Below, one piece after another: positions 1 through 6,494 of a DNA stretch of 30,632 nucleotides; the first letter of the stretch is position 1, and the number at the start of each line of letters is the position of its first letter. This DNA comes from a virus. Location: positions 1 through 30,632 of IMG/VR virus record IMGVR_UViG_3300034355_000842. The stretch is one strand, 5' to 3'. The notes beneath the pieces were generated by a model that saw nothing but the letters and a program-made list of their open reading frames with translations, was not told the origin of the DNA and made no database searches. Both the position numbers and the translations under genes were made by a program.

Positions 1-2
1 TT

Positions 3-170
3 GATCCGCGTGATGCGCTTACTGCTGCCCTATCGTATATGTCAGAAGCAGAAGTCAAGGATATGTGCGCTGTCAATGAATTCTTTGCTTATGAGGAAGA
101 CGAGGAGGAAGAGGATGAAAGCGATCCCCTGGACGATTTCAACTATGTAGGATCCCGGCATCATTATTGA
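3..170 (+). CDS. Partial hypothetical early protein, 3' end only
   Basis: The window opens inside a reading frame that runs without a stop to TGA, giving 55 residues. The C-terminal half is very acidic (an EEDEEEEDE run, then DPLDDF) and ends GSRHHY. The first early promoter cassette follows within 20 bases, as for its neighbours. Acidic tails recur in the genes at 3225 and 4025. I do not recognise the family, and the true start is outside the window. Confidence 0.6.
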   Translation, partial: DPRDALTAALSYMSEAEVKDMCAVNEFFAYEEDEEEEDESDPLDDFNYVGSRHHY

Positions 171-185
171 TAGGAAGTCAGAGAC

Positions 186-213
186 TTTACTTCCTGTCTG
201 ATTGTAGTATCCT
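186..213 (+). promoter_or_regulatory. Early promoter cassette 1
   Basis: TTTACT and TATCCT separated by 16 bases, followed by the shared leader with TTGTAGTCA and CTGGAGAACG. It drives the gene at 244. The same arrangement occurs 17 times in the first 8.6 kb, which is the evidence that it is a promoter. Confidence 0.85.
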
Positions 214-243
214 ATCCTTGTAGTCAATAACTGGAGAACGAAA

Positions 244-444
244 ATGGACAAGGTTGAGCTTCGCAATCAATTGACGGCTGATATTGAACAGTTTCTTGCT
301 AATGGAGGAGTAGTTGTAACTCAAACAGCACAGAAAGTAAAGGTGCGTCATCCTGTTACTGGACATCAAAAACTATTCTTTGGTCCAAAAGCGCCGCATA
401 GATACCCTGCCTCTTCTTGGTCTTTTATTGATATGAAGAAATAA
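244..444 (+). CDS. Small early protein, paralogue of the 7214 gene
   Basis: 66 residues, unknown function. The N-terminus has the pattern M-D-K-x-E-x-R-x-x-L, then IEQFLANGG and a Lys-rich stretch. The product at 7214 shows the same pattern (LEQFLAAGG), so the two are diverged copies. The ATG lies 7 bases after GGAGAACGAAA, the standard early leader. It is followed one base later by the start of the 446 gene, so the two are probably co-transcribed. No catalytic motif, signal peptide or membrane segment is visible; a short regulatory or inhibitor protein is only a guess. Confidence 0.8.
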   Translation: MDKVELRNQLTADIEQFLANGGVVVTQTAQKVKVRHPVTGHQKLFFGPKAPHRYPASSWSFIDMKK

Positions 445-445
445 T

Positions 446-772
446 ATGAAAACCTTATTTGAACGCAAAGAAAATTGTCTGTTACTGATTGCTTATGCTT
501 CATTAAAGAATTGGGAGGAATCAACTGATAAGGAGAATTTGTCTGCAGAGAAAGCCAGGATTGAACGTGTTATTGCCGATATCTTTACAAAGAACAAACT
601 TGATGTAGATTATAATCAATTCGTTCTAGAGTTTGTAAAGGAACATGGTCGCGAGATTGTATATGGGAACGAATATACATATGACGTTTCTATCCCAGAC
701 GAATATACAGAATTGGATGTTAATGTGATGATTGACAAATATATTCGCAAGCAGAATGGCTCAAAGTATTGA
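446..772 (+). CDS. Hypothetical early protein (108 aa)
   Basis: Second gene of the first early unit, starting one base after the previous stop, so probably translationally coupled. The product is charged, probably helical in the first half (YASLKNWEESTDKENLSAEKARIERV) and Tyr/Asp-rich in the second. No family recognised. The upstream gene end supplies only a weak purine-rich ribosome site. Confidence 0.75.
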   Translation: MKTLFERKENCLLLIAYASLKNWEESTDKENLSAEKARIERVIADIFTKNKLDVDYNQFVLEFVKEHGREIVYGNEYTYDVSIPDEYTELDVNVMIDKYIRKQNGSKY

Positions 773-790
773 TAGGAAGATAAATAATGG

Positions 791-967
791 ATGCGATATA
801 TTCTATTCTTATTCTTATCTGGATGCTCCTTCCATGAATGTTCCCTGAATCCAGGATTGAATTCTTTATTGGCAAACCCAGCAAAGAAGGTAACAAGCGT
901 TGATGTTGGAGAGGTGGTATCTGATCCGTTGCATAATGTGTCAGCAGTTTTAAAGTGTCCACTGTAG
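791..967 (+). CDS. Small lipoprotein, 58 aa
   Basis: A short frame whose N-terminus, MRYILFLFLSGCS, is a compact lipoprotein signal with lipobox L-S-G-C, predicting export and lipidation at Cys12. The mature part has one further conserved-looking Cys pair region (HECSLNP, LKCPL) and no recognisable domain. It sits directly upstream of promoter cassette 2. Phage lipoproteins of this size can act in superinfection exclusion or as spanin parts; early location favours envelope modification, but this is inference. Confidence 0.6.
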   Translation: MRYILFLFLSGCSFHECSLNPGLNSLLANPAKKVTSVDVGEVVSDPLHNVSAVLKCPL

Positions 968-987
968 GAAGTCAATAACAAAACCAC

Positions 988-1015
988 TTTACTTCCTATC
1001 CGATTGCGGTATCCT
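988..1015 (+). promoter_or_regulatory. Early promoter cassette 2
   Basis: TTTACT-N16-TATCCT with the GCGGTATCC variant of the -10 region and the TTGTAGTCA leader. It drives the gene at 1049. Confidence 0.85.
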
Positions 1016-1048
1016 ATCCTTGTAGTCAGACAAAACTGGAGAAAAACG

Positions 1049-1363
1049 ATGACCGAATATAGCATTGGCGCTGCCACACGTGCGAACGATCCTTGCGCTT
1101 ATAACGTCCAGGGTGTTACCATCACCGCTGAGGAACGCGAAGCATTGCTGGATGCTTACGTTGCCCAACAACTCGAGATCCAACGCAAGTGGGGTAATCG
1201 GGAGACTGCTGAGGAAATCCGCGCTAACCTTGAGTTCCCACACGGCAACCCTGCCAAACCGAAGTGGGATGACGAAACTCTTCTCCGCGAAATGGTTCAG
1301 TACGGACTCGAAGTCCTGTTGAAGTTTATGGACGAAAGGGGAACTCCTTTACTTCCTGCTTGA
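1049..1363 (+). CDS. Hypothetical early protein (104 aa)
   Basis: Start chosen at the ATG following CTGGAGAAAAACG, as for the other cassettes. An in-frame upstream codon lies ahead of the predicted transcript start and is rejected. Mostly charged and helical (EEREALLDAYVAQQLEIQRKWG). Its last residues, TPLLPA, are encoded by the promoter of the next gene, so the stop codon lies between that promoter's -35 and -10. No family recognised. Confidence 0.8.
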   Translation: MTEYSIGAATRANDPCAYNVQGVTITAEEREALLDAYVAQQLEIQRKWGNRETAEEIRANLEFPHGNPAKPKWDDETLLREMVQYGLEVLLKFMDERGTPLLPA

Positions 1364-1375
1364 ATGTAGTATCCT
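1348..1375 (+). promoter_or_regulatory. Early promoter cassette 3
   Basis: TTTACT-N16-TATCCT, overlapping the end of the preceding gene. It drives the gene at 1409. Confidence 0.85.
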
Positions 1376-1408
1376 AGAGTTGTAGTCAGACAAAACTGGA
1401 GAACTGAA

Positions 1409-2137
1409 ATGACAAAGAAACCTTCTGGATACATCATCTATCGCGGTCCTTCTCTTCTGGATGGCAAACCGATCGTTGTTGTAGCAATCACCAAGGAATC
1501 CAAGAACTCCAAGACTGGCAACATGATCCAGACCTACATCCTGGTTGACAACGGTGAAATGCCGGTTGCCAACTACCAGTCCCTTGCAGACGAATCTATC
1601 TGCGGTGAATGTAAGCATCGTCGTGGTAAGGGTGGTGCTTGCTACGTGAATGTTGGTCAGGGTCCAACGATTGTCACCAAAGGCATTGCTCGCGGAATCT
1701 ATCCTTATGATCCTTCCGCTGCTGCCCGTGCTTGCGATAATCGCGCTGTTCGTCTTGGTACTTATGGCGATCCTGCTGCTGTTCCTGGGTATGTATGGGC
1801 AACTCTTCTATATGGTTCTAAATCCCACACGGGATATACCCATCAATGGAAGTCTGGCAAAGCCAACCACGTTCAGGAATGGTGTATGGCATCTGCTGAC
1901 TCTGAGCAGGAACGTGCTGAAGCCAAGGCATTAGGCTGGCGCACCTTCCGCGTCCGTACTACTGAGGAAGACATTCTGAAGGGTGAATTCGTCTGCCCTG
2001 CTTCTGATGAGGGCAAGAAACGTATGCTTTGCGTTGATTGTACTGCTTGCTCTGGTGGGTTTAATGCTCGCAAAGGAGACCCTTGCATAATCGTGCACGG
2101 CACCCTCAAACGTCGTTTTCGCCTCGCGATTGCTTGA
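1409..2137 (+). CDS. Conserved phage protein with Cys clusters (242 aa)
   Basis: The largest early gene in the window. Two cysteine groups, CGECKHRRGKGGACY (about residues 64-78) and CVDCTACSGGF (about 210-220), suggest bound metal or a structural disulphide-free zinc site. Between them is an Arg/Tyr/Pro-rich core. I recall similar proteins as a widespread phage family of unknown function (DUF7227-like); that assignment is from memory and should be tested. GC content looks higher than in the genes right of 2150. The ATG follows GGAGAACTGAA. Confidence 0.85.
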   Translation: MTKKPSGYIIYRGPSLLDGKPIVVVAITKESKNSKTGNMIQTYILVDNGEMPVANYQSLADESICGECKHRRGKGGACYVNVGQGPTIVTKGIARGIYPYDPSAAARACDNRAVRLGTYGDPAAVPGYVWATLLYGSKSHTGYTHQWKSGKANHVQEWCMASADSEQERAEAKALGWRTFRVRTTEEDILKGEFVCPASDEGKKRMLCVDCTACSGGFNARKGDPCIIVHGTLKRRFRLAIA

Positions 2138-2216
2138 TAAAATGTTGTAGGAGGTTAACTAAATCTAAATTGACTAAGTTTGTTTGATTCTTTTTTAATT
2201 AACATTTGAGGTGTAT

Positions 2217-2414
2217 ATGACTTATTCTGTAGTTCTTGATTCTTCTAATTCTTACCTTGTTCCTTCTGATAATGGTATGTCTTTCACCAATGCTTGTATG
2301 GAAGTCATTAATTATACAATTGAGGCTGGTTACGATATTCAGCAAGAATTGTTTGAGACTTTGCTAAGCGAAGGTGAAGATTCAAGAGACACGTTTGGTC
2401 TGATTAAAGCATAA
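2217..2414 (+). CDS. Hypothetical early protein (65 aa)
   Basis: No promoter cassette precedes it; the 79-base gap after 2137 is AT-rich. The ATG at 2217 sits 6-8 bases after TGAGGTG, a good ribosome site, so the GTG two codons earlier is not preferred. Ser-rich N-terminus (VVLDSSNSYLVPS) and an acidic C-terminal half. No family recognised. Confidence 0.7.
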   Translation: MTYSVVLDSSNSYLVPSDNGMSFTNACMEVINYTIEAGYDIQQELFETLLSEGEDSRDTFGLIKA

Positions 2415-2458
2415 TAATCTCCCGAATACATATTTCTATTTCTATCCAAGGAAATAAT

Positions 2459-2653
2459 ATGTATTCAATCAAAGTCAACAATATGTTTGTGTCAAGGTAT
2501 CTTTCTGCTTCTCAAAAGGTACAATTGACAACTGTAATGGATTACATCAAAATGTTCAAAACAGAGCAAGAGGCAATACAATTCAAGGATGAATTTTGTA
2601 TACCAAAATACGGCATTGAGGTGGGAAGTGCAGAAGTTGTTACTGCTCCATAG
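2459..2653 (+). CDS. Hypothetical early protein (64 aa)
   Basis: The ATG follows CCAAGGAAATAAT, a clear ribosome site. The sequence pattern (MYSIKVNNMFVSRYL ... FKTEQEAIQFKDEFC) resembles the small sheet-then-helix phage proteins encoded around 8803-9305, but no domain can be named. It probably shares a transcript with the 2217 gene and ends 5 bases before promoter cassette 4. Confidence 0.75.
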   Translation: MYSIKVNNMFVSRYLSASQKVQLTTVMDYIKMFKTEQEAIQFKDEFCIPKYGIEVGSAEVVTAP

Positions 2654-2657
2654 CAGC

Positions 2658-2685
2658 TTTACTTCCTACCCAATTGCGGTATCCT
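2658..2685 (+). promoter_or_regulatory. Early promoter cassette 4
   Basis: TTTACT-N16-TATCCT; the leader is slightly diverged (TTGTAGTCGC, then TTGAGAAC). It drives the gene at 2715. Confidence 0.83.
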
Positions 2686-2714
2686 ATTCTTGTAGTCGCT
2701 AATTGAGAACAAAG

Positions 2715-2852
2715 ATGACAAAACAAGATCTCATTGATGAACTGTACCTTCAGCGTGATTGCGCCGTTTCCATTGAGGAATGGCAACATCTTACCTTACA
2801 GATCATGCGACTGGAACAGGAAGTTGAACTGGAAAACAGCTTTACTTCCTAA
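2715..2852 (+). CDS. Tiny helical early protein (45 aa)
   Basis: It lies between two promoter cassettes and begins at the standard distance from the first. The product (MTKQDLIDELYLQRD ... EEWQHLTLQIMRLEQEVELE) looks like a single amphipathic helix or coiled coil. Its last four residues, S-F-T-S, and stop are encoded by the -35 region of the next promoter. Unknown function; a role binding a host protein is typical for such genes but not shown. Confidence 0.65.
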   Translation: MTKQDLIDELYLQRDCAVSIEEWQHLTLQIMRLEQEVELENSFTS

Positions 2853-2868
2853 CTGATTGTAGTATCCT
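2841..2868 (+). promoter_or_regulatory. Early promoter cassette 5
   Basis: TTTACT-N16-TATCCT with the fully conserved leader. It drives the genes at 2902 and 3225. Confidence 0.85.
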
Positions 2869-2901
2869 ATAGTTGTAGTCAATTTTAACTGGAGAATGAA
2901 A

Positions 2902-3216
2902 ATGGGTTATCGTTCTGAAATCGTTATCGCCATCGATCCTACTGTATATAACGAATGCCCTCCTGATGTAAAGGAAGCATTCGCGGAAATCTGGAGTGAA
3001 CCTAGTCTTAATGAAGCAGAAAGGATTGTTTTTCATCACGATTGCATCAAATGGTATGATGTTTACCCTGTCGTTGCCACTATTGATAATTGGTTAAACT
3101 CGCTGGATGAAACTGAATATGGTTTGGTTGAATTGGGTGAAGACCTTGGTGATGTGAGAATGGAAGGTGAATATTGGACTTATGGGCTTGATTTCGTACG
3201 CAAGATTGACTTTTGA
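2902..3216 (+). CDS. Conserved phage early protein, MGYRSE type (104 aa)
   Basis: The N-terminus MGYRSEIVIAID is typical of a family of small phage proteins of unknown function (recalled, no number claimed). The ATG at 2902 is chosen over the one two codons upstream because it matches the spacing GGAGAAnGAAAATG of the other cassettes. The body is acidic with several Trp (WSEP, WYD, WLN, WTYGLD). It is followed by the acidic gene at 3225. Confidence 0.8.
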   Translation: MGYRSEIVIAIDPTVYNECPPDVKEAFAEIWSEPSLNEAERIVFHHDCIKWYDVYPVVATIDNWLNSLDETEYGLVELGEDLGDVRMEGEYWTYGLDFVRKIDF

Positions 3217-3224
3217 GGTATAAC

Positions 3225-3380
3225 ATGGGCAATTATCCAGACGTTGACGAACCAAACGAAGATTATGAAGATGAACCATATGATTATGATGACTCCATGG
3301 ATGGGGAATTTGATTCAGCAATGACCTCAGTGGGGTGGGGTGAGGATGAATCATATAATCATTGGGCAGAGGAATTTTAA
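3225..3380 (+). CDS. Very acidic small protein (51 aa)
   Basis: Begins 9 bases after the previous stop, with TGAGGTATAAC as ribosome site. Composition is dominated by Asp, Glu and Tyr (NEDYEDEPYDYDD). Such proteins can mimic DNA or bind basic host proteins; that is inference from composition. It is directly followed by structured element X1, just as the acidic-tailed 4025 gene is followed by X2. Confidence 0.7.
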   Translation: MGNYPDVDEPNEDYEDEPYDYDDSMDGEFDSAMTSVGWGEDESYNHWAEEF

Positions 3381-3385
3381 GCACT

Positions 3386-3440
3386 GAGTTCTCCATGGGC
3401 AGGGTGTTCCACTCCAGGGAAACGACTACACCACCCTGCC
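3386..3440 (+). ncRNA. Structured RNA element X1 (paired with X2)
   Basis: A perfect inverted repeat, GGGCAGGGTG with CACCCTGCCC, encloses a 25-base loop holding CTCCAGG and CGACTACAC. CTGAGTTC lies just before the stem and an early promoter just after. Element X2 at 4480 has the same flanks and loop motifs but an unrelated stem sequence. It could be a terminator without a U-tract, a 3'-end protecting structure or a regulatory RNA. Confidence 0.6.
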
Positions 3441-3443
3441 CAC

Positions 3444-3471
3444 TTTACTTCCTGCTTGAATGTAGTATCCT
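3444..3471 (+). promoter_or_regulatory. Early promoter cassette 6
   Basis: TTTACT-N16-TATCCT immediately after element X1. It drives the gene at 3504. Confidence 0.85.
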
Positions 3472-3503
3472 ATAGTTGTAGTCAAAACCAACAGGAGATC
3501 ATC

Positions 3504-3716
3504 ATGAAACTGTTCAAAGTCAATGCCAACTCAGAGTATACCTTCGTCAAAGAAGTGTTTTCCTTTGTGGGAGCAACCAATGCGGTATATGCTGATGACT
3601 TCAAAGGCTTCTGGCTCCTGGAAGCTGGAGACAAGAAATTTGTCTTCACCGCAGCAGTAGAGGATGAGTGGTTGGAAGTTCATCGGGACACTTTACTTCC
3701 GCGTCCATTCAGGTAG
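3504..3716 (+). CDS. Hypothetical early protein (70 aa)
   Basis: The start is the ATG after AACAGGAGATCATC; longer in-frame extensions would begin inside the promoter. Alternating hydrophobic residues (KLFKVNANSEYTFVKEVF, FKGFWLLEAGDKKFVFTAAV) suggest a small beta-sheet protein. The C-terminal LLPRPFR and stop are encoded inside promoter 7. No family recognised. Confidence 0.78.
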   Translation: MKLFKVNANSEYTFVKEVFSFVGATNAVYADDFKGFWLLEAGDKKFVFTAAVEDEWLEVHRDTLLPRPFR

Positions 3717-3719
3717 AAT
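3692..3719 (+). promoter_or_regulatory. Early promoter 7 (TAGAAT variant)
   Basis: TTTACT-N16-TAGAAT. The -10 is closer to consensus than TATCCT, and the TTGTAGTCA leader is absent. This copy and promoter 8 fix the 16-base spacing for the whole set. Confidence 0.8.
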
Positions 3720-3752
3720 AAACCTATCAAAGCAACTAACAGGAGAACAAAA

Positions 3753-3965
3753 ATGACCTCGATGTCTTATTGCATGATGGAGAACTCTTCTCTCGAAATG
3801 GCGCAGGTTGTAAACTACATGATCGAAGCAGACTCCTGGGAGGATATGGATTTCAATCAGTACGAAGAATCAGCAAAGTCTCATCTGTATGATCTGTGTA
3901 AGAAGTTTATCAAGCACTATGATCGCTTGGAAGAAAACGTCGAAGAGTTTGAATTGGAGACTTGA
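3753..3965 (+). CDS. Small early protein, paralogue of the 6959 gene
   Basis: 70 residues. The central part, VVNYMIEADSWEDM ... LYDLCKKFIKHYDRLE, aligns with the 6959 product (YVNYMANADNMSDL ... VYALCEKFLDHMDRLD), so they are diverged copies under separate promoters. Acidic C-terminus (EENVEEFELET). The ATG follows AACAGGAGAACAAAA. Probably helical; function unknown. Confidence 0.78.
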   Translation: MTSMSYCMMENSSLEMAQVVNYMIEADSWEDMDFNQYEESAKSHLYDLCKKFIKHYDRLEENVEEFELET

Positions 3966-3989
3966 CTTCCGTCCTCGTCCAGGTATAAT
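3962..3989 (+). promoter_or_regulatory. Early promoter 8 (TTGACT / TATAAT)
   Basis: TTGACT-N16-TATAAT, the closest to a sigma-70 consensus of the set, overlapping the stop codon of the preceding gene. It drives the gene at 4025. Confidence 0.85.
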
Positions 3990-4024
3990 AACTCTGTAGT
4001 CAACAAACAACTGGAGAAACGAAC

Positions 4025-4477
4025 ATGATGCAAGCAGGAACTTATTACATCGGCGATCTAGCATACGTGATGCACCCTGAGTGGGAAGAATTCTGTTCAA
4101 TCACTATCGACGGACATGATTGCCTGGATGGAGAATTCAATCTCTCTGATGGTCGCCGATTCGCTACCTACGGAACTGCATACGGTGACGGATCTTATCA
4201 ATCCAGCACCAATGATACGCTATACGTTGACGCTGGACTAATCGGTTGCATTCGCATCGAGGATATCAGCGAAGATCTTACCGAAGACCAGATCCGTGAT
4301 CTTGGTATGATCCACAATTTTGAGAAGGCATTCCACACCTCTGGCGGTCGCGGAGAAGCAAACTGGGATGGCGTGATCAAGTTTGGCGAAGTATCTGTAG
4401 AGACCGATCCCTATGTGGAAGAAGAGGAAGACGAATATGATTACGAAGACGATTATGACTATGATGGTCCAGCATAA
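4025..4477 (+). CDS. Conserved phage protein with acidic tail (150 aa)
   Basis: Two parts: a compact N-terminal domain (about residues 4-120; GTYYIGDLAYVM, FATYGTAYGDGSYQSS, VDAGLIGCI) and a C-terminal tail of almost pure Glu, Asp and Tyr. The N-terminal pattern resembles a small domain found in many phage and some bacterial hypothetical proteins (from memory). No catalytic signature. It precedes structured element X2, mirroring the 3225/X1 pair. Confidence 0.82.
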   Translation: MMQAGTYYIGDLAYVMHPEWEEFCSITIDGHDCLDGEFNLSDGRRFATYGTAYGDGSYQSSTNDTLYVDAGLIGCIRIEDISEDLTEDQIRDLGMIHNFEKAFHTSGGRGEANWDGVIKFGEVSVETDPYVEEEEDEYDYEDDYDYDGPA

Positions 4478-4479
4478 CT

Positions 4480-4553
4480 GAGTTCACGGCAACGGCGAAT
4501 GCTCTCCAGGCAGAGGACTCGTTCCTCGTTCGACTACACCCTTCGCCGTTGCC
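4480..4553 (+). ncRNA. Structured RNA element X2 (paired with X1)
   Basis: A perfect 12-bp inverted repeat, GGCAACGGCGAA with TTCGCCGTTGCC, encloses a loop with CTCCAGG and CGACTACACC. Compared with X1 there is an extra inner hairpin, GAGGA-CTCGT-TCCTC. CTGAGTTC precedes the stem and a promoter follows, as in X1. Retained pairing without retained stem sequence supports an RNA rather than a DNA function. Confidence 0.62.
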
Positions 4554-4555
4554 AC

Positions 4556-4583
4556 TTTACTTCCTGCTTGAATGTAGTATCCT
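4556..4583 (+). promoter_or_regulatory. Early promoter cassette 9
   Basis: TTTACT-N16-TATCCT; the leader is shortened to TTGTCAATTGGAG. It drives the gene at 4608. Confidence 0.84.
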
Positions 4584-4607
4584 ATAGTTGTCAATTGGAG
4601 AACAACA

Positions 4608-4742
4608 ATGGGTTACATCTTCTGCCTTGCTCTTATCTTCACTCTGAATCATCTTATCGTTGGTTCTGGGAAACGCTCCCCTCGCATCCCGAGGATTGTC
4701 AAATCTGGTCGGAAGTCTCATCACGGACTTCCGATTCTTTAG
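4608..4742 (+). CDS. Small membrane-anchored basic protein (44 aa)
   Basis: One hydrophobic segment at residues 3-18 (YIFCLALIFTLNHLIV) is followed by an Arg/Lys-rich tail (GKRSPRIPRIVKSGRKSHH). This predicts an inner-membrane anchor with a positive cytoplasmic tail. It lies between promoters 9 and 10 and begins at the standard leader distance (TTGGAGAACAACAATG). Function unknown. Confidence 0.65.
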   Translation: MGYIFCLALIFTLNHLIVGSGKRSPRIPRIVKSGRKSHHGLPIL

Positions 4743-4745
4743 GAC

Positions 4746-4773
4746 TTTACTTCCTCCCCCGCTGTAGTATCCT
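4746..4773 (+). promoter_or_regulatory. Early promoter cassette 10
   Basis: TTTACT-N16-TATCCT, overlapping the end of the preceding gene's region. It drives 4807, 5009, 5253 and possibly 5541. Confidence 0.85.
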
Positions 4774-4806
4774 ATACCTGTAGTCAACAATAACTGGAGA
4801 ACAACA

Positions 4807-4989
4807 ATGTATCCAACCCACAGAACTATATTCGGTCCATTCGTTTCTGACCTGAAGAAATACAACATCCCATACGTCTTGGTTGGGAAGAATGCTCATG
4901 GTCAAGGAATGTACGAAGTTCCGATTGATGTCATAGATATACTGAAAGACAAATGCCCTCTCTATGTTGTAGGGAAAGGTTGGGTTTGA
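4807..4989 (+). CDS. Hypothetical early protein (60 aa)
   Basis: First gene after promoter 10, with ATG after CTGGAGAACAAC. Compact mixed composition (FVSDLKKYNIPYVLVGKNAHGQGMYEVP). No motif recognised. It ends 19 bases before the 5009 gene. Confidence 0.75.
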   Translation: MYPTHRTIFGPFVSDLKKYNIPYVLVGKNAHGQGMYEVPIDVIDILKDKCPLYVVGKGWV

Positions 4990-5008
4990 CTTAACAGGAT
5001 AAAAAACC

Positions 5009-5269
5009 ATGACCATAATTGATGACCTGATCAGTGTCACTACCTCCAACCAAGATGGTTGGGCTTTGGCCGATGCCTACGAATACGAGAGGTCAGGACA
5101 CGTAAACTCAGACCTGCAGCCATACCTTGATTGGTGGTATGGAGACAGGGACGACCTTCCCACACCGAGCTTGGGTTCTTTGAAATACTTTGAAGAACTA
5201 ACAAAGTCCGCGGAAGGCACTAAAACGAACGCTCTTTCAACAGGAGAACATCATGAAAAAAGTATATGA
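5009..5269 (+). CDS. Hypothetical early protein (86 aa)
   Basis: The ATG follows AACAGGATAAAAAACC. Trp- and Asp-rich middle (YLDWWYGDRDDLP). The 3' end overlaps the start of the next gene by 17 bases in another frame. No family recognised. Confidence 0.72.
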   Translation: MTIIDDLISVTTSNQDGWALADAYEYERSGHVNSDLQPYLDWWYGDRDDLPTPSLGSLKYFEELTKSAEGTKTNALSTGEHHEKSI

Positions 5270-5507
5270 TTTCTATGCTGATCCGGGACACGGTTGGCTC
5301 AAGGTTAAGTTAAGCGAATTAGTTAAACTCAATATCCTACATGAAATCAGCCAATATTCATATATCAGAAAAGATGATGTATATCTGGAAGAGGATTGTG
5401 ATTTAAGTGTTTTCATGAAAGCAAAAGGTATTGATATTAAATTTAGAGAACATCATTCTAATAAAAGTTCTAAAATAAGAAATTATAATCGTCTGATGTT
5501 TGTATAA
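5253..5507 (+). CDS. Conserved phage protein, YDFYADPGHGWLKV type (84 aa)
   Basis: The N-terminal signature (YDFYADPGHGWLKV, then ISQYSYIRKDDVYLEEDCD) matches, from memory, a family of small proteins of unknown function found in many unrelated phages and prophages. The basic C-terminus (HHSNKSSKIRNYNR) is lower in GC than its neighbours. Strong ribosome site AACAGGAGAACATC. It overlaps the preceding gene. Confidence 0.82.
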   Translation: MKKVYDFYADPGHGWLKVKLSELVKLNILHEISQYSYIRKDDVYLEEDCDLSVFMKAKGIDIKFREHHSNKSSKIRNYNRLMFV

Positions 5508-5540
5508 AAATTGTCTCGAAGTGCTTGACAAGGAGCAAAG

Positions 5541-5603
5541 ATGCCCCTATGTGGTGGTACAGGATATTTCGGTCATCAAGCGCAGATCAATATCATTCTT
5601 TGA
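5541..5603 (+). CDS. Possible 20-residue peptide
   Basis: A very short frame (MPLCGGTGYFGHQAQINIIL) after a strong ribosome site, CAAGGAGCAAAG, between the 5253 gene and promoter 11. The stop overlaps the promoter upstream edge as in the neighbouring genes. The Gly-rich start could also be the remnant of a longer gene. Kept only because of the ribosome site. Confidence 0.3.
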   Translation: MPLCGGTGYFGHQAQINIIL

Positions 5604-5604
5604 C

Positions 5605-5632
5605 TTTACTTCCTTCCAATATATAGTATCCT
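5605..5632 (+). promoter_or_regulatory. Early promoter cassette 11
   Basis: TTTACT-N16-TATCCT with an AT-rich spacer. It drives the gene at 5666. Confidence 0.84.
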
Positions 5633-5665
5633 ATACCTGTAGTCAACAATAACTGGAGAAACGAA

Positions 5666-5857
5666 ATGTCTTGGATCCTAGCCGTTGTATTCCTGAATGG
5701 TGAAGTTCTTGCAAATGACTTCAAAACCGAAGCAGAATGCACTCGCGAAATGCGACTGACCATCCGTGCAATGGAAGCAGAAGGTGAGAAGTTCACTGAA
5801 GTAACCTGCACTCCTGGTATCGTTATCAGCGCGATTGATGATGAAGAAGAAGAATGA
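5666..5857 (+). CDS. Small two-Cys protein, related to the 22139 product
   Basis: 63 residues: a hydrophobic N-terminus (SWILAVVFLNGEVL), a Cys at about 22 (AECTREM), a second Cys in EVTCTPG, and an acidic end. The late gene at 22139 has the same order (LSWFLVITV, EECIKVQ, DVTCEYG), so an early and a late copy of one family are present. The hydrophobic start is short for a signal peptide. Function unknown. Confidence 0.75.
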   Translation: MSWILAVVFLNGEVLANDFKTEAECTREMRLTIRAMEAEGEKFTEVTCTPGIVISAIDDEEEE

Positions 5858-5933
5858 TCTACCCTGCCGAAGCATAATGGATGTTCTGGAGATTGTCAAC
5901 AAGGAAGAAAGGAATGCGACTGCTGATAGAGGC

Positions 5934-5961
5934 TTTACTTCCTATCAGATTGTAGTATCCT
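5934..5961 (+). promoter_or_regulatory. Early promoter cassette 12
   Basis: TTTACT-N16-TATCCT with conserved leader. It drives the run of overlapping genes from 5992 to 6919. Confidence 0.85.
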
Positions 5962-5991
5962 ATAGTTGTAGTCACTAACTGGAGAAACGAA

Positions 5992-6207
5992 ATGAACGTA
6001 TACGAAATGCTTGATACTCTCTCTGGTCTCGCTTTGGAAAAGTCCAAACAAAGAATGGGTGAACACAATTATGCATATGCCTTTGGAATGGTTGTTGCTG
6101 AACTCCAGACAGACCTTGACGAAATGGGGCTGACCAAGAAACAAATGAAAGTCCTTCATGATCGTATCGCCAAACTCCAATTACATGTAAACCAGGGGAG
6201 CAAATGA
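5992..6207 (+). CDS. Hypothetical early helical protein (71 aa)
   Basis: Standard leader and ATG. The sequence is almost all helix-forming (ALEKSKQRMGEHNYAYAFGMVVAELQTDLDEMG ... KQMKVLHDRIAKLQLHVN). It is the first gene of a compact operon in which the following genes overlap or abut. No family recognised. Confidence 0.78.
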   Translation: MNVYEMLDTLSGLALEKSKQRMGEHNYAYAFGMVVAELQTDLDEMGLTKKQMKVLHDRIAKLQLHVNQGSK

Positions 6208-6416
6208 TGGCATATTACAGCAATGATTTCTATACTAAAACCAATCCAAACTTTCAGGAGTTCATTACACAATTAGAGAATTTGTCGCGCAAGTTTGGTG
6301 TGGTAGTATACGGACACTTTGATCTTACAGACAACCCTGATGAGTTCAAGAATGTCGTGTATGACAGAGACATTAGTTCTAGCGATATCTGCGCAAGAGG
6401 TTACTGGAGCGAATAA
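6207..6416 (+). CDS. Hypothetical early protein (69 aa)
   Basis: Two adjacent ATGs overlap the previous stop; the second lies 6 bases after AGGGGAG and is preferred, the first would be coupled by ATGA. Contains FITQLENLSRKFGVVVYGHFDLTDNPDEF and ends RGYWSE, mixed alpha/beta by eye. Unknown function. Confidence 0.75.
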   Translation: MAYYSNDFYTKTNPNFQEFITQLENLSRKFGVVVYGHFDLTDNPDEFKNVVYDRDISSSDICARGYWSE

Positions 6417-6494
6417 ATGCGATACACAAACGAAATTGTATACTTTTCATTTCTCTTAACAGTAACTGCATTTCTTTTCTTCGTATTACAATGA
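6417..6494 (+). CDS. Membrane micropeptide (25 aa)
   Basis: Starts one base after the previous stop region and ends overlapping the next ATG (ATGA). After MRYTNEIVY comes one hydrophobic segment (FSFLLTVTAFLFFVL). The tight coupling on both sides is the reason for calling it. A single-pass inner membrane peptide of unknown role. Confidence 0.45.
   Translation: MRYTNEIVYFSFLLTVTAFLFFVLQ

Noticed and set aside
3386-3440. Hammerhead ribozyme at X1 (CTGAG and GGGAAAC)
   Set aside because: The CTGATGA core and the paired GAAA arrangement are not present.
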